DNA of 15,388 nt from contig JAGLDW010000510.1 of assembly GCA_023145395.1 (NCBI GenBank), positions 1 through 15,388 on the forward strand, read 5' to 3'. The translations under genes were made by a program, and so were the position numbers. The first letter of the stretch is position 1, and each line of letters begins with the position of its first letter. This DNA is from Lentisphaeria bacterium. GTDB taxonomy: Bacteria; Verrucomicrobiota; Lentisphaeria; Oligosphaerales; Lenti-02. The notes beneath the pieces are model-generated. The model did not search any database. It saw only the letters and a list, made by a program, of their open reading frames with translations, and had not been told where the DNA came from. Below, piece by piece: positions 7,694 through 14,265 of the stretch.

Positions 7694-7723
7694 AGAATAG
7701 TTTGCCAAATTGCTCTAGCACAA
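7694..7723 (-). promoter_or_regulatory. Possible promoter for the nifU-like/ilvN pair
   Basis: On the minus strand TTGTGC (7723-7718) and TATTCT (7699-7694) are separated by 18 bases. Each has two mismatches to the sigma-70 consensus. They lie about 45 bases upstream of the NifU-like start, in the valS-nifU gap. Read-through from valS is an equally simple explanation. Confidence 0.3.
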
Positions 7724-7773
7724 TGTACATGACCGCGCTGCGCATGCGATGTTCCCCAAAAGAGGCCCTTTGG

Positions 7774-10455
7774 CTATGAAAGGCTCCGCACCTGTTCGCG
7801 AATGCGTTGGAGCTTCTCCTTGAGTTCCGCCAGTCGAGTTCGCTCAAGCTCCACGACATCGTCGGGCGCGTTGTTCACAAACCGCTCATTGGAGAGCTTG
7901 CTCTCCGCTCGCTTCATAAAGCCGAGCGTTTCCTTCTCCTGTTTTTCCAGCCGCGTCTTTTCCACGGGCACATCGATGATTCCCGCGAGGGGCACGTAGG
8001 CTGTGCCCGCCGCAGCCACAGCGGCGCCAGTCGGGCCCTGAGGCCGGAAGGCCGTGTCGATCACCACGTCGGAAGCATAGAGAAGCGATTGAAGCGAGAC
8101 CGTGTCCAAGTTCAGGAATGCTGCCATTTTGTCATCGATGGGGGCCAGCACGACTGCCACTCTCTGGTTGGGTGGAATGGTGTATGTGGCGCGGATATTG
8201 CGGACTCCGCGGATCAACTCGAACTTGGCTTCGACACGTTCCGCCAATTGTGGAGTCGCGCCTAGCTTCGCGAGTGCTTCCTCGCTGGCTCTTTCGGGCC
8301 AGGGGGCCAGCATGATGGAGTCGTCCTCGGCCACGAAGCCCATCTGATGGTATAGCTCCTCGGTGACAAAGGGCATGAGCGGATGCAAGAGGCGTAGGAA
8401 CGTGCCCATGGCGTGGTCGAACACACGCAGCGTAACCACTTTTCGCCGTTCGTCGTCGGTATTGAAGAAAGCCTTTGCCGACTCTAGGTACCAAGCGCAG
8501 AACTCGTTCCACATGAACTCGTAGAGAAGTCTGGACAACTCGGCGAAGTTGAACTTCTCGAGTGCATCCGTGACATGTGCCACCGTGTCTGCAAGACGTG
8601 CTAGAATCCACTGATCGTCGGGGCGCAGCAGGTCGGCGGAAAGATCCTCCAGATCCGCCCAGTTCTCGCTGAGTGGGCCCTGGGCAAGTCGGAAGCGGAC
8701 CGAGTTCCAGATTTTGTTTGCGAAGTTGCGTCCGATCTCGCATTTCTCGTTGCTGTAGCAGATGTCCTGCCCTGTGGGTGCGATGTAGATGATGGTGAAG
8801 CGCAGGGCGTCCGCGCCGTAGGTGTCGATCACATCCAGTGGATTTGGGGAGTTTCCCAGCGTCTTGGACAGTTTGCGTCCAGTCTCGTCGCGGATGATGG
8901 ATGTCAGATAGACATCCTTGAAGGGCACGTCACCCATGAACTCCAAGCCGGCCATGATCATGCGGGCGACCCAGAAGAAGATGATGTCAGGCCCGGTGAC
9001 CAATGTCTGGGTCGGATAGAAGGCTGTAAGCGACTCGGTGTCCTCGGGCCAGCCGAACACGCTGAAGGGCCAGAGCCAGGAGCTGAACCAGGTGTCAAGT
9101 ACATCCTCGTCCTGGACGAACTCTTGCCCGTCGCATTTGGGGCAGGTCGCGGGCGTTTCCTTCGCGACAATGGTCTCCCCGCAACCCTGGCAGTAGTAGG
9201 CGGGGATTCGGTGTCCCCACCAGAGTTGTCGGCTGATGCACCAGTCCCGGATATTCTCAAGCCAGTGATTGTAGGTCTTGACCCATCGCTCGGGGTGGAA
9301 TCGCACGCGCCCGTCGGCGGCCGCCTTGAGGGCGGGCTCGGCCAATTGCTTCATGCTCACGAACCATTGGTCCGAGAGGCGTGGCTCGACGGGCACATCC
9401 CCGCGTTCAGAGTAGCCCACCTGGTGGATATGATCCTCGATTTTCTCCACGAGTCCGAGCTGTTGCATGCGCGCCACCACGGCTTCGCGGCATTCGTATC
9501 GGTCCATTCCGTCGAACTCATCGCCGGCTGTGGCGTTCATAGTGCCGTCGTCGTTCATGACATTGATCATGGGCAGGTTGTTGCGCTGTCCGCACTCGTA
9601 GTCATTGGGGTCGTGCGCGGGAGTGACTTTGACTGCACCGGTGCCGAACGCGGGATCGACGAAGCCATCCGCCACCACGGGAATTTCGCGACCGACAATG
9701 GGTAGCGTCACGGCCTTGCCAATCCTGTCCGCATACCGCCCGTCGTCCGGGTGGACGGCCACTGCGGAGTCTCCCAGCATGGTTTCCGGGCGGGTGGTCG
9801 CCACCACGACGTGTCCGCCGCCTTCGGCATACGGGTAGCGGAAGTGCCAGAGACTTCCCTGTTCCTCCCTGTAGATCACTTCCTCGTCGGAGAGTGCAGT
9901 GCGTGACTTTGGGCACCAGTTGATGATGCGGTTGCCCTTGTAGACAAGGCCTTTTTCATACAGTCGAATGAACACATCCCGGACGGCGTTGGACAGGCCC
10001 TCGTCGAGCGTGAAACGTTCGCGCTCCCAGTCACAGGCAGTGCCCAGCGTCCTTAATTGGCGGATGATCGTGCCACCGTACTGCTCCCGCCAGTCCCACA
10101 CACGCTTGAGAAACTCTTCACGCCCTAGGTCGCGTCGTGTGAGTCCCTCGGTTTCGCGGAGCACTTTCTCTACTTTGGTTTGTGTGGCTATGCCCGCATG
10201 ATCCGTGCCGGGCACCCAGCAGATCTCCCGTCCTCGCATCTTCTCGAAGCGGACGAGGATGTCCTGCAGCGTGTTGTTCAGCACGTGTCCAAGGTGAAGG
10301 ATTCCCGTGACGTTGGGTGGTGGAATGACGATTGTGTAGGGTGCCTTGGCCGAGTCTGGGCTGGCGCTGAAATAGCCACGCTTCTCCCACTCTGGGTACC
10401 ATTTTTTCTCGGCGTCGGCTGGGCTATACGCCTTGGCCATCTGCTGGTCGCTCAT
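7774..10455 (-). CDS. valS: Valyl-tRNA synthetase
   Basis: ValRS attaches valine to tRNA-Val in the cytoplasm. The frame stays open to 10623, but the ATG at 10455 has GGGAG upstream and gives the expected 893 residues. Class I HIGH motif: HLGH at 54-57 in PPPNVTGILHLGH. The editing (CP1) domain carries TTRPETMLGDSAVAVHP at 220-236 and a GTGAVKVTPAHDPND segment at 271-285. A zinc-knuckle pair CQGC/CPKC sits at 422-441. The KMSKS loop reads KLSKT at 528-532, a conservative variant. The anticodon-binding domain follows, and the C-terminal coiled coil starts near 830 (repeated EKTRLEKQEKE, LKEKLQRIREQ). No frameshift or missing part is seen. It lies 334 bases after dus; that gap is a structured leader. 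The short nifU/ilvN pair follows. Confidence 0.98.
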   Translation of the reverse strand: MSDQQMAKAYSPADAEKKWYPEWEKRGYFSASPDSAKAPYTIVIPPPNVTGILHLGHVLNNTLQDILVRFEKMRGREICWVPGTDHAGIATQTKVEKVLRETEGLTRRDLGREEFLKRVWDWREQYGGTIIRQLRTLGTACDWERERFTLDEGLSNAVRDVFIRLYEKGLVYKGNRIINWCPKSRTALSDEEVIYREEQGSLWHFRYPYAEGGGHVVVATTRPETMLGDSAVAVHPDDGRYADRIGKAVTLPIVGREIPVVADGFVDPAFGTGAVKVTPAHDPNDYECGQRNNLPMINVMNDDGTMNATAGDEFDGMDRYECREAVVARMQQLGLVEKIEDHIHQVGYSERGDVPVEPRLSDQWFVSMKQLAEPALKAAADGRVRFHPERWVKTYNHWLENIRDWCISRQLWWGHRIPAYYCQGCGETIVAKETPATCPKCDGQEFVQDEDVLDTWFSSWLWPFSVFGWPEDTESLTAFYPTQTLVTGPDIIFFWVARMIMAGLEFMGDVPFKDVYLTSIIRDETGRKLSKTLGNSPNPLDVIDTYGADALRFTIIYIAPTGQDICYSNEKCEIGRNFANKIWNSVRFRLAQGPLSENWADLEDLSADLLRPDDQWILARLADTVAHVTDALEKFNFAELSRLLYEFMWNEFCAWYLESAKAFFNTDDERRKVVTLRVFDHAMGTFLRLLHPLMPFVTEELYHQMGFVAEDDSIMLAPWPERASEEALAKLGATPQLAERVEAKFELIRGVRNIRATYTIPPNQRVAVVLAPIDDKMAAFLNLDTVSLQSLLYASDVVIDTAFRPQGPTGAAVAAAGTAYVPLAGIIDVPVEKTRLEKQEKETLGFMKRAESKLSNERFVNNAPDDVVELERTRLAELKEKLQRIREQVRSLS

Positions 10456-10789
10456 TGATCTGTCTCCCGTCGTCTCGAGGACGACTATACAGAAGGCGTG
10501 CGCCGGCTCAAAGTGGGGCGTATGCGACGCACGCTGGTTCCGGTTTTCTGGCTGGTCTACCATTGACAGCAACGCGGGACCGGAATGAGATCCTGGCCCC
10601 GCAGTCTGTCGTCTCAAGTGCACCGTCTACTCGGGCAACCTGCTCTGACAGAGCAGGGAGCGACTCGGTGCACCACGAAAAAATCGCTTGAGAATGTACT
10701 CTCTCTGCGCCGGAATTCCAGCCTGAAGGCACTGTGTGGGCACGTCGCACAAGCTGGGAAGAGTAATCGTCTTGAGCATGCGGAGGTTG
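10456..10789 (-). promoter_or_regulatory. Structured leader upstream of valS
   Basis: There is no gene in these 334 bases. In transcript order (minus strand) I see these paired segments. First, a long stem built from TCTCAAG/CTTGAGA (10612-10618 with 10687-10693) and GTGCACCG/CGGTGCAC (10618-10625 with 10666-10673), with an inner 9-base dyad CCTGCTCTG-A-CAGAGCAGG (10639-10657). Second, a hairpin closed by GACAG/CTGTC (10565-10569 with 10606-10610) and GCGGG/CCCGC (10574-10602). Third, GCGTGCG/CGCACGC (10496-10502 with 10528-10534). Fourth, GTCGTC/GACGAC (10469-10485), which ends about 6 bases before the valS ribosome-binding site. The series resembles an RNA-controlled leader. T-box control is considered but not supported because no TGGNACC motif is present. 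Confidence 0.45.
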
Positions 10790-11788
10790 TCATTCGTCTG
10801 GCAGGCCGCTCTTCCAAGTCCCCTGCACGGTGCAGAGAGGACCTTCGTCTAGGACTTCGCCGTAGAGTCCTTCGAATTGCGCGAACGTGGCTAGACTGGT
10901 CACACGGGCTCGTTGCGAGCGTCTGTAGCCGCGCCCCACCAGGTACGCCAGGATGATTTTCCGGGCATTTCGCATGCCTACTTCCTCGCCGTAGAGATCG
11001 ACCATCCCTTTGATTTGCGCATGCATTGTGGCACAGACTTCGGCATGGGTTGGAGGGGGCTGTGGCATGTTTCCGAACTGGGCGAAGATCCACGGGTTGC
11101 CGATGGCGCCGCGTGCGATCATGATGCGCGAGCATCCCGTTTGCGCGGCGAGTTCCAGTCCGCTGCGCCGGTCGAAGACACCGCCGTTGGCGACTACCGG
11201 CACATTGACAGCTTCCCGGACGGAGGCGATCACCTGCCAGGCGACGGGACCGGCGTAGACCTTGTCCCACACGCGTCCGTGAATGGTGAGCGCCGTCGCG
11301 CCGGCTTCGACCAGAGTCGTCGCCAGCTCGACAGTGGGCTTCGGATCCTGATCGTGGAGCACTCGAAGTTTGGCGGTGACAGGAGCCCGGCTGTTCCGCA
11401 CGACCGCTTCAAGGCATCTGGCGGCTCGGTCCCGGTCGAGCCCGAGTGCCGCGCCTCCGCCCTTTTGCGTCACTTTTTTCACAGGGCATCCTAGGTTGAG
11501 GTCCATTGTGTCGTAGAATCCGGCATTCAGAATATCGGCAGCTTTTCCAAGCATGTCTGGATCCTGTCCGAGCAACTGCGTGCCGAGCCATGACTCGTCC
11601 TCGCCCCGTACTAGAATGCGCTTGTTCTTGTCGGGGGCGAAGGCGAGGGAGCAGGCATCGACCATGGGGGTGAAGCCGTGCAGAAGCCCCTGCTTCTGGC
11701 AGGCACGCCGGAAGGGAAGGTCCGTATAGCCTGCGAGCGGGGCGAGGTAGACGCGGTCCAAGGCCGGTGTTTCCGGTTCTTTATCCAC
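10790..11788 (-). CDS. dus: tRNA-dihydrouridine synthase
   Basis: This flavoenzyme reduces uridines of the tRNA D-loop to dihydrouridine with NADPH. The start is GTG at 11788, overlapping the end of sfsA by 8 bases, with AGGAG 11 bases upstream. The 332 residues form a TIM-barrel: LAPLAGYTDLPFR at 15-27 (FMN binding), catalytic Cys101 in DLNLGCPVKKVTQKGGGAAL, Lys140 in TAKLR, His170 in TIHGR, NGGV at 201-204 and IARGAIGNPWIF at 224-235. A helical C-terminal domain follows. The class (DusA, B or C type) cannot be set from sequence reading alone. In the stretch after TIHGR the usual YxGxADW is replaced by VYAGPVAW. It is the last gene of the nfeD-sfsA-dus operon. Confidence 0.93.
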   Translation of the reverse strand: MDKEPETPALDRVYLAPLAGYTDLPFRRACQKQGLLHGFTPMVDACSLAFAPDKNKRILVRGEDESWLGTQLLGQDPDMLGKAADILNAGFYDTMDLNLGCPVKKVTQKGGGAALGLDRDRAARCLEAVVRNSRAPVTAKLRVLHDQDPKPTVELATTLVEAGATALTIHGRVWDKVYAGPVAWQVIASVREAVNVPVVANGGVFDRRSGLELAAQTGCSRIMIARGAIGNPWIFAQFGNMPQPPPTHAEVCATMHAQIKGMVDLYGEEVGMRNARKIILAYLVGRGYRRSQRARVTSLATFAQFEGLYGEVLDEGPLCTVQGTWKSGLPDE

Positions 11789-12500
11789 GCGGTTCCGTCT
11801 CCTGGAGAAGCAACTCTTCCCGGTGGCGCAGTTCGATGCCTACGAGTTCGACGTCGGCGCGGTAGGCGAATGCCTCGACCCCCTTTTGCATGGCATCCGC
11901 AAGTGCCGTGGCGTAGGCTGGATCGATCTCGTGCGCAGTGCGGAATCCGCATCCGTCCGATCGCTGGATCACGTAGAGCATGACGGCACGGTGCCCAGCG
12001 TGGACCATGTCCGTGAGTTCTCGAAGGTGTTTGCGCCCCCGCTCCGTGACCGCGTCGGGGAAGGAGTACAGGCCATCGTCCGCCAGAAGCGACACGTTCT
12101 TCACTTCGACATAGCAGAGCGAATCATCGTTTGAGAGCAGCAGGTCGATCCGACTGTTCTTGCCGTAGGATTTTTCTCGCTGGAGCGTGCCGTAGCCGTC
12201 TAGTTCGGGGATGCGCCGGTCTCGGATGGCCTCCTCGGCCAGGCGATTGGCCAAATGGGTGTTGACGCCAATCCAGCAGACGCCGTTGTGAATGATTTCC
12301 CACGTGTACTGCAGCTTGCGCTTTGGGTTGTCGCTCCTGCTCAATGCCACTTTCCATCCCGGTTCGCTACATGTTCTCATGCTGCCGGTGTTGGTGCAGT
12401 GCGCCTCCACAAGTTGTCCATCGTCGAGACGGACTTCGACCACGAACCGGTTGCGCCTGCACACGAGTTGACCCGTGAGTAGAGGCGTTTCGAACGTCAT
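11781..12500 (-). CDS. sfsA: Sugar fermentation stimulation protein SfsA (nuclease-fold)
   Basis: The product has 239 residues, the usual length for SfsA. Family motifs are all present: AHCTNTGSM (33-41), NPKRKLQYTWE (58-68), LANRLAEEAI (83-92), SYGKNSRIDLLL (111-122), YVEVKNVSL (130-138), FPDAVTERGRKHL (147-159), MLYVIQR (174-180) and the IDP.YA..L..A...GVE..AY block (192-213). Asp119 with Glu132-x-Lys134 matches the PD-(D/E)xK-type nuclease core reported for the family; an N-terminal OB-like part precedes it. The name comes from an old E. coli maltose phenotype; the physiological role is unsettled, and nucleic-acid binding or cleavage is the structural inference. The ATG overlaps the upstream protease stop by 4 bases (ATGA) and the end overlaps dus, so translation is probably coupled. 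Confidence 0.95.
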   Translation of the reverse strand: MTFETPLLTGQLVCRRNRFVVEVRLDDGQLVEAHCTNTGSMRTCSEPGWKVALSRSDNPKRKLQYTWEIIHNGVCWIGVNTHLANRLAEEAIRDRRIPELDGYGTLQREKSYGKNSRIDLLLSNDDSLCYVEVKNVSLLADDGLYSFPDAVTERGRKHLRELTDMVHAGHRAVMLYVIQRSDGCGFRTAHEIDPAYATALADAMQKGVEAFAYRADVELVGIELRHREELLLQETEPRG

Positions 12501-13993
12501 GCGTCGTCCTCTTCCTGCTCGACTACCACGCGCGAGCCTTCCACTTGGATCACGCGGATGCGGCTTCCTTTGGCGATGAGGTCTCCGCTGGTGACGACAT
12601 CGAGGCGCTCGTCTCCGAAGACGGCAGTGCCTGCCGGGCGCAGTGGGGTCAGCGCACGGCCGACCTGATCGAGGAAGCTGCGGTTTCGTTCCACGTTGCC
12701 AGCGACATAGCCTTGGTCTGTGGTCAGTTGCGAGTCGAGGACAAGGCCTTGATAGATGCTGGTTTTAGGCAGGATTTTACTCAGGATCCATGTTCCGACA
12801 CCAGTGACGGCCATGGCGATGGCGATGCCAGTAAGCGCTTTTTCGGACAGGCTGATGAAAAGCGCGGCGCCGTCCACGCCGGGCAGCGGTGGCACTTTGG
12901 GGAGCGAAGGGAGCATGGAAAGCGTCGCGCCCGCGACAATGCAGAGGATGCCGCAGATGCCGGGCAGCCCAAATCCGGGGATGACGAAGATTTCGAGCAG
13001 GAGAAGAACGACACCTGTCAGGAACAGCAGTAGCTCGAATCCTCCCGCCAGGCCGGCGACGTAGTGGCCAAAGAAGAAGAGGAAGAAAAAGACCACGGAG
13101 GCGGTGCCGGGCACGCCGAACCCGGGTGTCTTGAACTCAATGAATCCCATCAACAGGGCGAGCCCTAGTAGAATCGGACCAATGAGGGTGAGCCAGCCCG
13201 CCAATTTCTCGGAGCTGGTTTGTTTGAAGCGAATGATGTCGGCGCCCGCCAGGTCCACATCCGCCAGCACGCCGTCCAAGTCGTCCACTAGTTTGGTGGC
13301 CAACAGCGGCGTTGTCATCGGGGCATAGATTGCCGCAGCCTCCTTGCCGGTGAGCGTGAGCAGTTTGCCCTCGGCGCAGATCACCTTGTCTCCGATCTTG
13401 AACTCCGCTTCCGGATCGACCATGGAGACGGCGAGTTCCTCGTTGTAGCCGTTTTCCTGAGCCAAGCCCCGCGCCATGGCGCGCACGGGCGACATCATTT
13501 TCTCTTTGAGAGCGGGAGGCAGTTCCTGCGGTGTGCCTCCCATCATGGGCATGAGGATGGGCATAGCGTCACCGATATGGGCGGAGGGGACCATGTAGAT
13601 GCGCTGGGTTCCAAGGCCGATGAGGGCGCCTGCGCTGTAGGCGCTGGGGTTGACGAAGGTGTAGACGGGGACGCCCTTCTTCTTGATCGACCGAATCAGC
13701 CGGATGATTTCCTGGGTCTCGAGAAGACGTCCCCCGGGGGTGTCCATCTCGATGATGAGAGCGGCGGGATTGCTCCTTTTGACATCTTTGTAGGCGCGGC
13801 GGAACATGTACAGAGTCGTTTTCCCGATCGCGCCCTTGATCGGGAAGACATACACTGTTTTCGAGCTGCCCTTCTGCACTTGGACTGGCGCATCGTCCTT
13901 CTTCGTCTGGTCCGCTGCGGGGTCTTTCGTCTGGGCGCAGGCCGTGGCGGTCAGAAAGGCGACGACGGCGAGGAGGCTGACTGCTTGCTTCAT
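12497..13993 (-). CDS. Long NfeD-type membrane-bound ClpP-class serine protease
   Basis: The product has 498 residues. A signal sequence covers 1-19 (LTATAC, a weak lipobox with Cys19). A ClpP/crotonase-fold protease domain spans about 45-255. It has MDTPGG (83-88, oxyanion/substrate loop), probable nucleophile Ser120 in PSAYSAGALIGLG, GDAMPI (141-146) and probable general base Lys165 (ALKEKMMSPVRAMARGLA), matching the Ser-Lys dyad of the archaeal 1510-N protease. Hydrophobic membrane segments follow at about 266-286, 298-315, 320-337, 343-360 and 385-405. The soluble C-terminal NfeD/OB-fold domain spans about 412-498. Long NfeD proteins work with stomatin/SPFH (flotillin-like) partners in membrane quality control; no such partner gene is beside it here. 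It heads the nfeD-sfsA-dus operon and has its own promoter just upstream. The ATG at 13993 has AAAGG upstream. Confidence 0.93.
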   Translation of the reverse strand: MKQAVSLLAVVAFLTATACAQTKDPAADQTKKDDAPVQVQKGSSKTVYVFPIKGAIGKTTLYMFRRAYKDVKRSNPAALIIEMDTPGGRLLETQEIIRLIRSIKKKGVPVYTFVNPSAYSAGALIGLGTQRIYMVPSAHIGDAMPILMPMMGGTPQELPPALKEKMMSPVRAMARGLAQENGYNEELAVSMVDPEAEFKIGDKVICAEGKLLTLTGKEAAAIYAPMTTPLLATKLVDDLDGVLADVDLAGADIIRFKQTSSEKLAGWLTLIGPILLGLALLMGFIEFKTPGFGVPGTASVVFFFLFFFGHYVAGLAGGFELLLFLTGVVLLLLEIFVIPGFGLPGICGILCIVAGATLSMLPSLPKVPPLPGVDGAALFISLSEKALTGIAIAMAVTGVGTWILSKILPKTSIYQGLVLDSQLTTDQGYVAGNVERNRSFLDQVGRALTPLRPAGTAVFGDERLDVVTSGDLIAKGSRIRVIQVEGSRVVVEQEEDDA

Positions 13994-14009
13994 GACGGGC
14001 CTTTGCGGT

Positions 14010-14039
14010 TTGACGTGTCAACGATGGAAACACTATAAT
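14010..14039 (+). promoter_or_regulatory. Sigma-70-type promoter for the ABC-F transcript, with overlapping dyad
   Basis: TTGACG (14010-14015) and a perfect TATAAT (14034-14039) are 18 bases apart, giving a start near 14046 and a leader of about 216 bases. The -35 is part of the inverted repeat TTGAC-GT-GTCAA (14010-14021), a possible repressor site. A weaker alternative -10, TATAGT at 14190-14195, lacks a good -35. Confidence 0.6.
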
Positions 14040-14059
14040 CCCCGCACTTTGAATCTCAA
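14032..14059 (-). promoter_or_regulatory. Promoter for the nfeD-sfsA-dus operon
   Basis: On the minus strand TTGAGA (14059-14054) and TATAGT (14037-14032) are 16 bases apart. Transcription would start near 14025, about 30 bases before the protease ATG. The -10 overlaps the -10 of the plus-strand promoter. Confidence 0.55.
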
Positions 14060-14151
14060 AAAGCTGTGTTCGGAGATGCGGCTGGCCATTGCGGTGTTCG
14101 CGGGTCTGTCACCGTCTGTGGACGACGGTCTTCCGGCGGTGGGGAGCGCGC

Positions 14152-14265
14152 ATGGTGTGTTCTTGTTCAAACGGTCTGCAAAATGCGAGTATAGTACTCC
14201 TGAAATCCCTGTCCTTTGCTAGGCGGTTTGTCCGCCTGTGTTTTTTTGGAGTCTCGACCACGTGA
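14152..14265 (+). CDS. Putative 37-residue leader peptide overlapping the ABC-F start
   Basis: An ATG at 14152 has GGGGAG (14141-14146) five bases upstream, a better site than that of ABC-F itself. The ORF encodes 37 residues (begins MVCSCSNGLQNAS) and reads through the whole terminator-like hairpin. Its TGA (14263-14265) overlaps the GTG start of ABC-F as GTGA. Translation would block the terminator and could couple into ABC-F. The peptide has no family resemblance. An alternative leader ORF, ATG 14076 to TAG 14220-14222 (48 residues), ends exactly at the hairpin's 5' arm but has a badly spaced ribosome-binding site. Neither is proven to be translated. Confidence 0.35.
   Translation: MVCSCSNGLQNASIVLLKSLSFARRFVRLCFFGVSTT
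14221..14247 (+). terminator. Intrinsic terminator-like hairpin in the ABC-F leader
   Basis: AGGCGG (14221-14226), loop TTTGT and CCGCCT (14232-14237) form a 6-pair stem followed by GTG and seven T residues (14241-14247). The structure ends 14 bases before the ABC-F GTG and abuts its ribosome-binding site (GGAG 14248-14251). It therefore stands inside the leader rather than after a gene on this strand. An upstream GGCGG at 14135-14139 could pair with the 3' arm instead and act as an antiterminator. Confidence 0.65.

Noticed and set aside
9602..9916. Overlapping ORFs on both strands inside valS
   Set aside because: The valS frame has continuous class I synthetase motifs; the others are frame shadows with low-complexity translations.
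10530..10550. T-box-like GGAACC motif in the valS leader (minus strand CCGGAACCAGCG)
   Set aside because: A T-box needs TGGN to pair with the tRNA NCCA end; the first base here is C, and N would be A, which does not fit tRNA-Val. Not called as a T-box.
10612..10693. 82-base structure closed by a 7-base stem, resembling a tRNA in size
   Set aside because: There is no T-arm GTTCNANNC sequence and no anticodon arm in a workable position on either strand; not a tRNA.
13806..14222. 138-codon plus-strand ORF overlapping the start of the NfeD protease gene
   Set aside because: Its first 90 codons are antisense to a clear protein-coding gene and upstream of the likely promoter. Only its last 48 codons are considered, as an alternative leader ORF.
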